In this document: positions 40,502 to 51,519 of the stretch, one piece after another | Layout of the letters: each line of letters starts with the position of its first letter | How positions within the stretch are numbered: the stretch's first letter is position 1 | Source of the DNA: Enchytraeus crypticus | Lineage: Eukaryota > Annelida > Clitellata > Enchytraeida > Enchytraeidae | Reading direction: 5' to 3' | Length of the DNA: 64,000 bases | Assembly (NCBI GenBank): GCA_905160935.1 | Contig: CAJHZI010000192.1 | Span: 663,501-727,500, forward strand | Notes under the pieces: generated by a model | Told to the model about the DNA's origin: nothing | What the model saw: the letters and a program-made list of their open reading frames with translations, nothing else | Databases searched by the model: none | Position numbers and translations under genes: made by a program

Positions 40502-40745
40502 TTGAGATATGGCATGAAGATTAATATGAAAAAGACCAAGGTTATGAGGGTGTCCAATAGTAAAGGTGAAGTTAATATCACAATAAATGGTACGAAACTG
40601 GAACAGGTAAGGAGTTTCAAATATTTGAGTCATACTATAACCGACGACGGGAAATGTGAGACTGAAATATGCAGTAGGATTGCACAAGCAAAAGTGGCCT
40701 TTGGTAGTAGAAAAGAACTTTTAATAAAAAGTCTAAAGAAAGACA
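40502..40745 (+). pseudogene. LINE family C reverse-transcriptase fragment
   Basis: One clean frame encodes YGMKINMKKTKVMRVSNSKG, then INGTKLEQVRSFKYL, DDGKCETEICSRIAQAKVAF and RKELLIKSLKK. It is broken off at both ends, just upstream of the first Mab-21 gene. Confidence 0.8.
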
Positions 40746-40804
40746 TAATAATCTTCATCTTCGTTCGTGGCTTTTTCAAACATTTTGTTAATAATGTTTC
40801 CTCA

Positions 40805-41075
40805 TAACGAGAACCTCTTTAGCTTGAGCAATTCAACATTTCATTTCTGTTGCACATTTCCCATTTTTTGTTAATGTGTGACCCAAATATCTTAAACTCT
40901 TCTACTACTTCTCTTCCACAACTACTTCTATATCTGAAACTCTTATTTTTCCAGTTTTTACTTCGTACCGTCTATTTCAATTTTGACTCTTCCACCTTTT
41001 CTTCACTCTCTTCATTCTTGTTTTCTTAATATACATTTTCATTCCATATTTTAATGCAGTAACAGGTCATCCACA
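40805..41075 (-). pseudogene. LINE family C fragment, inverted relative to its neighbour
   Basis: The minus strand reads IVDDLL...YGMK, KKTRMKRV, GGRVKIEIDGTK and a FKYLGH-like stretch, i.e. the same region as 40,502-40,745 in opposite orientation, with frameshifts. Confidence 0.7.
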
Positions 41076-41144
41076 ATTTATACATAATTAGAAAACCATC
41101 AACTTATGTATGCATATAAATATTTACAGGATCTAACCATAACC

Positions 41145-43434
41145 ATGCCGGGATTTGAGAGCTTCGAAGAATTCTGTCAGCTAATGCTCGACTTTCAATC
41201 GCTACGAGTACAGAAGATGTTCGTATCTGGAAGTCAGGCAGAGGTCGAGGGCAATGATGAGAGCATAGTGAAGTTCTGTGGAAAGAACACGATGGATGTG
41301 GACTATATGATGTATAATAGAGACGCTTATGTGTTCAAAGATTTTGATTCGGTGCCATCAAATTACAGAGGAACTATTCTAAGATACGTAACTGAGGGAA
41401 TTCACCCATGCTATGCTCGACTGTTGAAATGTGACAATAGTGAACTTGTATTCGAACACATAGAAAAAACAATTACCTTTGATTCTGATCTTATTAATCC
41501 TCATTCGAGATATCTTACTGACCGGAAAACCGGGCCATCCATTAAAAGTAATATTTCTAGCAGTGTTAGTGAATACTTTTACCCGTTCAATGAACTAAAA
41601 GAGATGAGCGCTTCTGAAAGCGATCACGTGGTAGCACGACATAGTCCATACTGGTTGGATGAAGCTGCAGAATGGATTAACAGACAACGACACCGAGACT
41701 CTGTCCCAAGTCATGTTATCAAACGCATCGTCAGGCATGGGATAGATTTTGTTTGCGTCTCACACAAGGGTTATATATTACGAGAACACCAGAACGAGTG
41801 GAGACTATCGTTTTCTATGGCAGAACTCATACTGATCAAGAGTTGGACTAGACAGCAGAGAGCTACGTACAGAACTCTGAGAGTTTTACTAAAGAGGATA
41901 TCTTGTGTTGAGTCGGTTCACACTCTGTGCACTTATCATTTCAAAACTTTAATGCTTTGGGCTGTTGATACGAAACCACAGTATTTCTGGCAAGATTCTG
42001 TGTTGCTTTCTTCTGTACTCGAGCTCATATTGGAAATGATACTCTGCCTGAAGATTGCAACCTTGCCACACTATTTTGTGCCAACAAATAATCTCTTTGA
42101 TAATCTTCTCTCTGAGGATGTCCGTGATGATATAAGGAATATGATCGATATCTACGAAAACTCTGATTTAGTATCGAATGTGTTATATTCCTGTATAAAC
42201 GAAGAAATCTCCACAAAAGCAGAAAATCTGTTCGTCTCAATGCCCGCTCTGTTCTACGACAGTCTTGAAATCTCAACCAGTATGCGCCAAGAAGAAACCA
42301 GAGTAGCTGTGAAGACTGGAAATATTAAAGACATTAGTATGAATAAGATAACACAAGAATTGAAGAAGGTATTCGATTTTGCTGAACTCATTCAATCAAC
42401 AAATATTAACGAGATATTGTGCTCTTCGAATACGTTTGATTTAAGTCAGTGCGACGACGCTGAGATTAATAAGAAATCCAGTGTGTCTTCACAAAAAGAT
42501 TTGAATATATATAGGTTATTTAATTGCCCTAAGGAACTCCACAAAACTATTCATAATTTCTATAGAGTAATAAGAGATCCATCACGTGATAAAGACATCA
42601 GACCATGGCTACATAATTTCAATTCGTGCAGAGATCTTGATGAAACGGAAGCTTTTCGCAAAGACCAGATATCAACACAAATAATACATGAAAAATTATA
42701 TTCCCGGAGTGAATCCATTGTACCATCAGAGTGCACTTCTGAAACATCAAATATGCAAATATCAGATTTGGAAATTAAAAGTGACATGTACAATGATGTC
42801 GAAAGTAATCAGTCCTTGGACACACTGGCCGAAGAATACGAACCAATTCATTTAGGAAGTACCCAAACAATAACTAATCTTTCATTAATAGTTCGTGGCA
42901 CATATGGCACACAGTATAACGATAATGACAAATACTACAAATTTTGGCCAAAACACTCCCCTACAGCTTCGATATTTTGGATCATTAAAAAAGTCTATAC
43001 AGCTAACTATTACTATACACTATTTTCGGATTTGGAGAGTACAGTAGAAATTTGCGAGCAGATTATTCAAGCTTTCAATTACTCAATAGGAAATAAACGC
43101 TTTGCTGAGCTTTACGTACCATTAATACTCACTACTAAATGGATTGAGAGGTACGATAGAGAATTACAACAAGTGTTAGGTCTAGCATCATTATGCAGAA
43201 TTCTCATTTTTGGGCTAGACTATAATCAACCAGTGCATATTCCTGTCTGTCCAATGCAGTTTGCCCTCTATCTCAAAACTCGCTCTTATCTAGAAACAGA
43301 TACGACCGGTAAGCAGCTAGAAGCCTATCTGGAATATATGAGGCATGGACTTAATCTCTGCTCAGATTTGTCGTATTTTGGTTATGGTTTGGCAGCATTA
43401 TCTGGTGCTCAGAGATTAATTGAAATAGAGAAAG
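41145..43434 (+). CDS. Mab-21/cGAS-like nucleotidyltransferase exon, gene copy 1
   Basis: Main exon of the first tandem gene. Numbering from ATG 41145, it shows the Mab-21-family signature: GS motif (G29-S30), then D51-V-D53-Y-M, a likely third acidic residue D160 before a hydrophobic stretch and W170, then EWRLSFS (218-224) and TYHFKTLMLW (263-272), which match the helical C-terminal half of Mab-21/cGAS proteins. No cGAS zinc ribbon is seen. In the family, such enzymes sense nucleic acids and make cyclic dinucleotides, though many members are inactive; activity here is inferred only. Residues after about 340 are a polar linker and a helical region. An acceptor (TTTACAG, ending 41129) lies 15 in-frame bases upstream, so an earlier coding or 5' UTR exon probably exists. 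The donor AAAG|GTAAGT at 43434/43435 ends the exon in phase 1; unspliced reading stops at 43451. The exon joins in frame to 48054. Confidence 0.85.
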
Positions 43435-43596
43435 GTAAGTCAAATCGTTAATTGTTGTACAACAGTTCAGCAGTGTTTTCAGAAGAAAACTTATTTTAAT
43501 AGTTTTGTAATGAACTAATTAAAATAATACCATTAATAATAATATACAACCAGTCTAATAGTAATTGCATATCCCTGTTCTTCGATAACTCCTCAG

Positions 43597-46500
43597 AAGT
43601 TAAGGTGGGGAGAGACACTCCGATTTCAATTTTTGAGCAGTCACCTCTTTTTGGTACGCCAACTGTGCTCGGCGCGTCAGGGTTAGAAATTGGAATGAAG
43701 CCAATGCTACGTGAGTCAGAATTGAGTTTAATCTACCCTTTCAAGGACAACTTAACGGCCTCTCAGGCGGCTGTTACCTGCATCAAGTCAGTTCTGGGAG
43801 AGAGTCAAGGTAGCAACCTCACGTATCTAACTCCAGGGTCCGCGGTAAGTGTATCTGACGAGAAGATCAAGGGAAGTACGAAATTTTGCATAGAACAAAG
43901 CGATAAGCTGCTAGCATTCAAGAGAAAAGTGAGAGTAAAACAATTAACGGAAACTCATGAAAGTGTTCCTAATCAATATGGTGCTATAGAACATCTTGAA
44001 CAATATAGTGCTGACGTACATCATGAACATCGCTGTGCTGTTCATGTTCAGCAAGGGGAAGATCTTCATGAACAGATTGGTGCTGAAGATCATCATGAAC
44101 AGCTCGATTTTGAATATCATCATGAACAGCACGGTGCTGAAGTTCATCATGAACAACATAGTGCTGTAGATCATCATGAAAAGCTCGGTGTTGAAGATCG
44201 CCTTGATCAGCTCGGTGCTGAAGGTTATCATGAACAGCACGATGCTGGAAGTCATCATGTACAGAATAGTGCTGAAGATCATCTTGAACAGCTCGATTTT
44301 GAAGATTATCATGAACAGCTCGGTGCTGAAGTTCATCATGAACAGCTCGATTTTGAAGATCATCATGAACAGCTCGGTGCTGAAGTTCATCATGAACAAC
44401 ATAGTGCTATAGATCATCATGAAAAGCTCGGTGCTGTAGATCATCATAAACAGCTCGGTGCCGAATATCATCATGAACAGCATTGTGCTGGAGGTCATTA
44501 TGAACAGTTTAGTGCTGAAGTTCATCATGAACAGCTCGGTGCAGAAAGTTATTATGAACCGCTCGGTGCTGGAATACATCATGATCTGCAGTGTGATGAA
44601 AATCATCATGAACATCACGGTGCTGAAAATCATCGTCAACAGTATGAGACGCATGACCGAATTGTTAACCGCCGCCGTCAGACACTTCATAAGATACAGA
44701 AGAAGAAGTTGCAGTCGTCGTGCCTTCAGATTCAGCCGGTGCTTCATTTCAATCTCCTGAAGCAACAACATCTTAATCAGGGCTTTGATCGACAGCGTAT
44801 CGTGTTAACCGTGAGCCCACCTGGATCTTCTGGCTCCCTGCCCCCACCGCATTCCTCAACCCACATACCTCTGCAAGGGGCAGGGCCTCAGCTCTCAAGC
44901 CTGGCCACTGTGAGGGGTGACTCCGCAGTGAGGCAATCCACGTGGATGTTCATGGGTCGCGTGCGGCAGAACCCGATCGGCTCACCGGCTGGGTTCACCT
45001 CTCCGGTTCATCTGCGTCCTGTCTCCGCCACCGCTCAGCCGCCGCAGGTTGGCTTCGCTCAACCCACGGCTGACCTGCTCTCTCCGTTCCACGTCTACCG
45101 TCCGTCCAGTCTAAAGTTCAACGCTCTGATACAACCTCTCGGTAGAGCTCAGTCTGCTCCCACGAGATCTGATCTGCAGCAGCTTGGTCCGCCACTGCTA
45201 CATCAACTACAGCCTGGTGCTACGGGAATGAAGCAGGAGCGCATCAGTCAGTTGATTGGCGGGGAGCAATTTTCTTTGTTATCGGATTCGGAGATGTGCG
45301 AGATGGGAGGGGAATCTGAGCGCACTTCTACCTCCCCGGGTGATTTCGCAAAGCGTTCGATGTCTCTATCACAGAACTCTAGTAGACCCTGCAGTAGATT
45401 CACCTCACACGACAACACCAAGCCCTTTACCTCACATGACAACACCAAGCGCCCTATCATGCTAAGCAGGAAAGTCATCAGGCGTCATGCCAGCGACGCT
45501 GAAGTCTACGAATGTGTGTCTGAGAATAAATACGAAATTGACCGACGAATAATCTTAGAGAAAGACTCCGATGATACTGATTACGGATTTCATCTCTACG
45601 GAAGATGTCCTACGGTTATTTCCACCATTGAACCAGATAGTATAGCGGAGAGACAGGGGGTTTTGCTGGGAGATCGGCTGATTAGTGTTAACGGTTATAG
45701 TGTTGCGGAGGCGAATGAAGTGACAGTGTATGATCTAGTGGCTAGAGGAGGTAACAAAGTTGAGCTGGGTTTGGCATCAGGCAATATATGTCGGAACACG
45801 TGTGTATGCTCCGGGTATCTGTGGAAGCAGGAAGGGACTGTGATTAGGGCTTGGAAGAGAACATGGTGCGCCCTGAAAGACGATCATTTTCTTTATTTCT
45901 ATCGACATGAAGCGGACAAGAATCCCACCGGCGCCGTTTGTCTCATTAATTACATGGCAAAGAGATCCGGGGATCTTGGACTGAATCCAGCGAGCAGATT
46001 GAGCGGAAGTCCCGGAGATACGCTAAATAGAGGCGGTGACGGTGTCCCTAAACACGGCATCTCTAGCAGCAAGTCCAGCAGTGCCAAGCGATGCGGGTTC
46101 AAACTCGAGAAGTACGGAGAGAGGACGCTGTGTCTACAGGCTGATACAGAGGAGGAGATGAGCAAATGGGCTGGAGCGATAAACTCTATTGAAAAGAATG
46201 TAAAGAATCCCGACAGTTGGTTGGCCACTAGTGTCCACAACGTTGGACTGGCCGCCCTGGATATAAAGAACCCGGACTGTCACGGATACCTCATGAAGAC
46301 AGGCAACCATCGCAAGACCTGGCGCCGGCGCTACTGCGTCCTCAAGACGGCGTGCTTGTATTACTACGCCGATCAATCTTCCCATACAGCAAAAGGTGTT
46401 GCTCACCTTCATGGGTATAAAATAGAAGAAACGCTTCCGTACAACAGAAAGTTTGGTTTTACGCTGCTGCCACCTGTCGATGGCATGAGGATATTCTACT

Positions 46501-46598
46501 TCTCCGCGGATAACGAAACGGATTTTAAAAGATGGACATCCGCCATGAAGAAATCAATAGGGCGCTGGGTGAAAGTAGAAGACCTTGAGCAATTTTAG
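43597..46598 (+). CDS. PDZ-PH-PH protein, intronless retrocopy inside intron of copy 1
   Basis: A single uninterrupted frame of about 1,000 codons between the two exons of copy 1. Numbering from 43605: about 125-345 is a run of roughly 24 nine-residue His/Glu-rich units (GAEVHHEQL type); 345-640 is Pro/Ser-rich and low complexity; about 640-725 is a PDZ domain (carboxylate loop YGFHLYG, then GDRLISVNG); about 733-863 is a PH domain with a long insert (GYLWKQ...W); about 890-985 is a second PH domain (GYLMKTGN...W). Such proteins are usually membrane-proximal scaffolds binding phosphoinositides and C-terminal peptides. There is no in-frame ATG before 43695, so the copy is 5'-truncated, starts at that Met (about 968 residues), or is entered by splicing at the acceptor ending 43596. 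GC and CpG content look higher than in the flanking intron. The lack of stops suggests recent insertion or selection. The parent gene is not identified. Confidence 0.7.
43978..44645 (+). repeat. 27-bp coding tandem repeat (about 24 units)
   Basis: Within the retrocopy, a 27-bp unit encoding nine residues of the type [GSD]-[AF]-E-[VD]-H-H-E-Q-[LH] is repeated about 24 times with point variation and one irregular unit near 44040-44075. Pairs of units (GAEVHHEQL then DFEDHHEQL) recur, which suggests expansion by multi-unit blocks. The array is long enough to keep spurious frames open on the opposite strand. Confidence 0.9.
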
Positions 46599-46978
46599 AA
46601 TCAGGCATAGTCAACTCAATGTAGTCTAGAAGATAATATGCTAATAATAATTATTGTAAAAAATAATAATATAACAACATAGTACAACAATAATGGTTTT
46701 AGTAACAGTTGGTGCTTGAATAAAATTTAATTCATATATCACACCCATGTGTTAAGATATCTAAATCAGATTCATAGTTTATCCAAATTGAGCCATTTCC
46801 TTGGTGATAGAATCCATAATGTTGATTAATTCATATTATTTCTTATCTTCAATATCCACATTTTTGCATGTGATTTTCGGAAATTTCTCAAGAAATATCA
46901 ACTGATGGTTGTAAAAGCAATAAGAATTCAATTAAACCAATTGTATAAAAAGTCATTAAAATGATAGACTAAACTTGA

Positions 46979-47011
<33 letters not shown>

Positions 47012-47744
47012 AAAATAATTAAAATTTATTTTAAATGACGTAAATTGAGTAGAAGATGGCTTGCTGGCATGTTTTTCTACGGCGGATAAGTGGATGCAGG
47101 GTTCAAATCCAGAGCTTTCTCCTTCACCAACGTGCTATAGAGCAGGAATTTGATATTAAACTTTTCTTTTAACTTCAGTTTTATTCTTTAATTTAAATTG
47201 ATGTTTCAAAAACACGTTTAAAATGTAATCTCAAAGCGGATGATACTGTTTTTTCATATTTAGCCAATTTATGTTAGAGATTTGAAAATTTATAATTTAA
47301 TATTTCTTTTTTTATTGATTCCATATTTATTGCTTACTGTCAAGGGCCTGAAAAGCCAAAATACTTTATACCATTCTGGTAATTTTAGTGCAGATACCAT
47401 ATTTTGAGAAATTCTTTAATTTGAGCTTAATATTGTCGGTTATTTTAGTTGTAAATTTAGTTTCACTAATATATTTTTAAAGTTAAAAATCAAGAAAAAG
47501 TTACTTGATTTAACAACTGAGTTTGATATAACCAATAATTCAAATAAAGAGTTAAATTCATTTCTTTTGTTGTTAATCAAAATATTTAACTATAAAAGAA
47601 AACACAGTCATCGGGTAGGCTGTGCTGTTTAGGTTTGTAGCGAGTAGCCAAACTAATATTTATTGAACACTAAAATCGTTGCAAACTGTCGAGAAACTTT
47701 CTTCACTTTGGTATAATCATGGCGATCAATATTTTTCAGTGCCA

Positions 47745-47970
47745 GTTTGTGTCCCGAGTTGCTGAAGAATAAACCAACCGTAAACTGCACGTATCGTAAA
47801 AGTAGACAAAGAGCTAAGCACCGAACCAACGTTAGAAAGAGCATTCGGTTGGTGAATGTCTAGACTACTGAAAAGTTACAGAAATTTCTAAAATGAAGAA
47901 AGAAATTTATACTCATATCTCAGCCCCAGTTATGCTGGAATGTAAGGGAAGAAAACGACGATGACGATTA
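47745..47970 (+). repeat. Family D 3' end inside the copy 1 intron
   Basis: Has GAAGAATAAACCAACCGT, AACCAACGTTAGAAAGAGCA, TTCGGTTGGTGAATGTC and a tail AAAACGACGATGACGAT. Absent from the copy 2 intron. Confidence 0.7.
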
Positions 47971-48053
47971 TAAAGTTAGACTGACAATTCAATGCATAGA
48001 TTTTTAATATTAATATATTATTTTTATCATTTGGCATTAATTTAACATTGCAG

Positions 48054-48946
48054 AGCAATCTTCCGGCAGCAATGTGAAGGTTATCAAGCATTACGATATG
48101 ATAATGGGAGTAACTGTGTTGAACGATGAGATCTTCGTGTTACGAAGGGATCAGTGGAAAGTGAACGTCTATGACTTACACACGCTGTTAGCCTCACGTG
48201 ATATCGTTATACATGATCTGATTAGATCTAATGATCTCGTTGGTTGCTCCTACTACAAAGCTCTCTACATATGTGGAAGGAGCGGCATAGGCGATAATCT
48301 GCAGCAAGGCACTATCTTCAGAGTCGAGCTCTCCAATGATTGCATCACAAGCTGGAATTTAAAAGCGAACTATATGCCTCAATGTCTGTTGATTACTCAT
48401 ATGCGCACTCTTCTTGTCACAGTGTGGATCAAACAGGCCATGAAAAGAGCTGCTAAAGAAAGTGAATATACTTATCAATTAGCAGAATACACTAGCTATG
48501 GGAAACTTTTGCGGGAGATAAAACTTGATGCAAGTTTGTCTGAAGTGTGGCAAACAGTGCAACCGTCTCTTGGTCAATTCTTCGTTACATGTGGTACTAA
48601 CCCACTAAATCCAAGCATGCTATGTCTAATTAATAGCAGAGGTCAGATGATAAATTCCTACAGCGACGAAGAGCGAGGAGGTGAACAATGGACGCCTGGT
48701 CTGCATTCAATAACGATAGACGAGATTTCTAGACACTTATATGTTTCTCAAGGCATGAATGAAAAAATACTTTTGTTCGATTATGACCTAAATTGTTTAG
48801 GTACTATTCGCACACCCTTTAACATCTATCATCCTCGTAGGCTGTACTATCATTCACCTACCGACGAATTGTTTATCGGGGAAGTGTCTGGAAGATTGAC
48901 AATCATCAAATATCCTGCTTTAACTATTCCTGATCTTGACTTCTGA
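48054..48946 (+). CDS. Beta-propeller (NHL-like) terminal exon, gene copy 1
   Basis: The last exon of copy 1. The acceptor CATTGCAG ends at 48053, and a phase-1 junction with the Mab-21 exon (G|AG = Glu) keeps the frame to the TGA at 48944-48946, giving a predicted protein of about 1060 residues. Roughly 290 residues show about six repeats of a hydrophobic strand pair ending in patterns such as KVNVYDL, GTIFRVEL, YQLAEYTSYG, MLCLINSRG, KILLFDYDLN and RLTIIKYP, typical of NHL-like six-bladed propellers. Such domains usually bind protein or RNA. The joining is supported by conserved splice sites and phase in copy 2. The exon also has an in-frame GTG at 48074 but no nearby ATG, so it is not an independent gene. 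The family assignment is by pattern only; WD40- or Kelch-like alternatives are less likely. Confidence 0.75.
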
Positions 48947-49007
48947 ACTTACACTTGGTATGAATAATTTTCATCTCCAATTAATATTTTCATCATAAAA
49001 TACCATC

Positions 49008-49097
<90 letters not shown>

Positions 49098-49309
49098 CAG
49101 AGAATCCAACTGAAAATCCCTCAAATTTTCCTCTGCCATTAGTGTTGTCACATAATCAAATAACGGAAATTTCGCTTCATGCATTATCAGAGAGTTCAAG
49201 TAAATTAATTACTAAAATTTTGTAAATGTTTTCCATGCGTACAGTAGCTGTACATGTACATTTACGGAATAAAAAATTGAAGTATCCTATATTTTTTAAG
49301 TAATTAATC

Positions 49310-49367
<58 letters not shown>

Positions 49368-49399
49368 TAAGATGCTTTCGAGAGATCTAGACAAATGTA

Positions 49400-50930
49400 T
49401 TAAATCTTTATTTTTCGAAATTCATGGCAGTAAGAAACACATCAATAGAAATTAAACACAGCATAAATCAATATATTAAAGAAAATAGAGAAAGTACACA
49501 TATTTAACTAGAGTACCAAACGTAACCCCTTCTCAAATATCATTAGTTAGGGCAATAACTCTTTAAAATAATTCCTAAATATATACCTGATACAGGCCAA
49601 TGAGTCTTGACTCTCAATTGAATATTTTCTTTTAATGGATTCATAGTCCAATTAGTCAGGATAATTAACTAGCCTCTGAATTTTTAGTTACGCAATTAGA
49701 AATTACTGATTTATGCAAAGAGTTAAATTCATAGAAATTAAATATGACATAACAGACTTAATATAAAGCTGAGAGTAGATACGCTTCATAGAATGCAAAA
49801 AGCAGATATTTATTTATCTCGCGTATAAAGTCAACCGGTAAAGATTGATATCGGCGAGGATATCTTCCCATTCATAATATTAGGCAAAAGCTTGTGTCAA
49901 GTTGGCTCCTCAAAAGTTTGTTACCTACCAAACGATACGATCCTAATTTACGAGATCTGCAGCCAAAGTTAAATCATAATTTGTTATGCATATTTGTGAT
50001 GTAGGCCTACGTTTGATTTCGAATGTTATGGTTGTCGAACTACACTTACAGAGCTGTTTAACTCGCGTACATATAAGCCTAGCTGTTTTACTGCTTGCTA
50101 GTTGCATCACGCGCAAAGCATAGGCCTAGGCTTCTTTATTAGCAGCTGCTACATGTACGTATACATGTAATCCTGCTAGACATACTCGTGCTCTTACTAT
50201 GTTGCTAGCTCAAGCTGCATTTTTTTAAAGTTAATTCTGCTAGTATTAATCTACTACTATTGTAATATAGACTAGTCACTATAATAGTACAGTATTACAA
50301 TTATAACTTCTTTCAGCCCATAGTTAAATAAGTTAATATAATTATATAATATCATTCTCATTCCTTGAATCCACTTTAGGTAGGGTCTTTTATAACAAGA
50401 AATGTGTAATCTACGGTTGATCTATTCGTTAGCAACCTGGGTAGGCCTACAACACGTGTAAGTAATTACAATGTATATAATATAAAATTATATATTATGT
50501 GTTTAATTATCAATAGGCTATTGATAATTAAACTTTAATTGATAAATTAAAGCAGTAGCCTATTTTGGAGCAGGCCTGTAATTTTCCATGAGAAGGACTG
50601 TGACATTTTTCCAACGTAAGATGAGTGGATCCAGTTTTTCAACAAATAAGCGACGTAAATTAGGTTCTACTTCAAGCATACAACTCGACGATAAATAATA
50701 ATCACTGTAGCACGTACATTATCTCCAAAACCATGGAATTTTACATGATTCCTGCAAATCTTTAGGAATTCAGAGCCTTACCTTTGGTAGAATGCTTGGT
50801 TTTGGGTAACTTCTATATGTAGGCCTACAGGTTGTTGAAAACAGTACAATTCTGTTTGGCTGCATTATTCTGCAATTGTTAATCTCTTTATATCAATATC
50901 AATGATTCAATATCAATAGCAAATAATCAT
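49400..50930. other. Spacer between tandem genes
   Basis: AT-rich with at least four TAGGCCTA motifs and CATGTA-rich words. No coding signal. Confidence 0.55.
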
Positions 50931-50934
50931 TATA

Positions 50935-51519
50935 AAGCTGTATAAACGATTTTAATGTCATTTTCATCTCTCGAAGGCGATATCAGTGACGAGAGAATCC
51001 TGGATTTGAACCCCACACACAGGGGCGGATCCTGAAATTTTTTAAGGGGGGGCCGAAATTTTTGTTGAGAGTGTACATTTTTTGCTTTCTTCAGTAGATA
51101 TGACGCCACTAGACAAATTTCTGTGGGAGGGGGGGAAGCTCAAAATTTAATTGTTTATTACTGCGCGTTCGGCTCATAGAGTGAGTGTATCCCAGTACCT
51201 TACCCCCCCCCCCCCTCCCCGCTCATACCCGTCAGGGGAACACCTAAAATCCCACATTTGTTTGGAAAAGTAGGTTAATTTTTACACCTCTGAAGAAACT
51301 GCGGATCTCGGCGAATTGCAAAAGTGACCTAATTTTGGCGGTGGGGGGGCTTAAGCCCCTTCGAGCCAAGGCTGTTTGCATCACTGCTACAGGACAGAGT
51401 TTACATTTTTTACTTGCACCCTTTTTTCCTCTAATGCAGTGGTTATGCATTGGTTCCTCCACTGCCCACACATGCTGATCCGCGGTAGGATATCTTACCG
51501 ACATCGCCACTGGCTCCAG
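50935..51519 (-). repeat. tRNA-derived SINE split by a hAT-type element
   Basis: The tail part is 50,935-51,019 and the head part about 51,465-51,519 (CTGATCCGCGG ... CGACATCGCCACTGGCTCCAG). The two halves rejoin exactly if the hAT-type element and one duplication are removed. Confidence 0.85.
51020..51464. mobile_element. hAT-type nonautonomous element inserted in a SINE
   Basis: Starts CAGGGGCGGATCCTG and ends TTCCTCCACTG, with a perfect 8-bp duplication CCCACACA at 51,012-51,019 and 51,465-51,472. The interior matches the 18.3-kb element but is shorter. It splits a SINE copy, so it is younger than that SINE. Confidence 0.9.

Larger units (their letters stand above)
43529..47009 (+). mobile_element. 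Retroposed mRNA insertion with poly(A) tail and target-site duplication
   Basis: The PDZ-PH-PH copy carries every mark of LINE-mediated retroposition. It has no introns over 3 kb. An ATTAAA signal at 46955-46960 lies about 20 bases before an A30 run at 46980-47009. The 12-mer AATTAAAATAAT occurs at 43517-43528 and again at 47008-47019, overlapping the end of the A tract by two bases. The intron of the tandem paralogue (55510-56583) lacks the insert, yet its ends are recognisably similar to the flanks here. The insertion therefore postdates the tandem duplication. Confidence 0.85.
43435..48053 (+). other. Intron of gene copy 1, expanded by insertions
   Basis: This 4.6-kb intron starts GTAAGT and ends CATTGCAG. 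Without the 3.5-kb retrocopy it is about 1.1 kb, the same size as the copy 2 intron. It also contains a tRNA-like SINE remnant near 47,045-47,140 (B-box GGTTCAAATCC) and a GATGAT-tail LINE 3' end at about 47,745-47,970, neither of which is seen in copy 2. The stretch 47,270-47,600 is recognisably homologous to 56,060-56,400. Confidence 0.75.
41095..49390 (+). repeat. Tandem duplication unit, copy 1 (partner 53180-57840)
   Basis: The homology extends beyond the exons. Sequence after the copy 1 stop (about 49,160-49,390, with the motif ATAAATTAAGATGCT) aligns with about 57,660-57,820 after the copy 2 stop. Upstream homology is lost at about 41,090, where LINE fragments begin. The two units are in direct orientation about 12 kb apart. 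Confidence 0.75.

Noticed and set aside
42025-42276. Minus-strand 83-codon frame, repeated at 54,100-54,351
   Set aside because: Antisense shadow of the Mab-21 exon. Its perfect repetition only reflects the converted tract.
43944-44771. Minus-strand 275-codon frame opposite the retrocopy
   Set aside because: Kept open by the 27-bp repeat on the other strand; Met/Phe/Ile-rich shadow of the HHEQ array.
48074-48946. Propeller exon as a stand-alone gene
   Set aside because: The frame at 48,074 begins with GTG, there is no nearby ATG, and a good acceptor with conserved phase joins it to the Mab-21 exon.
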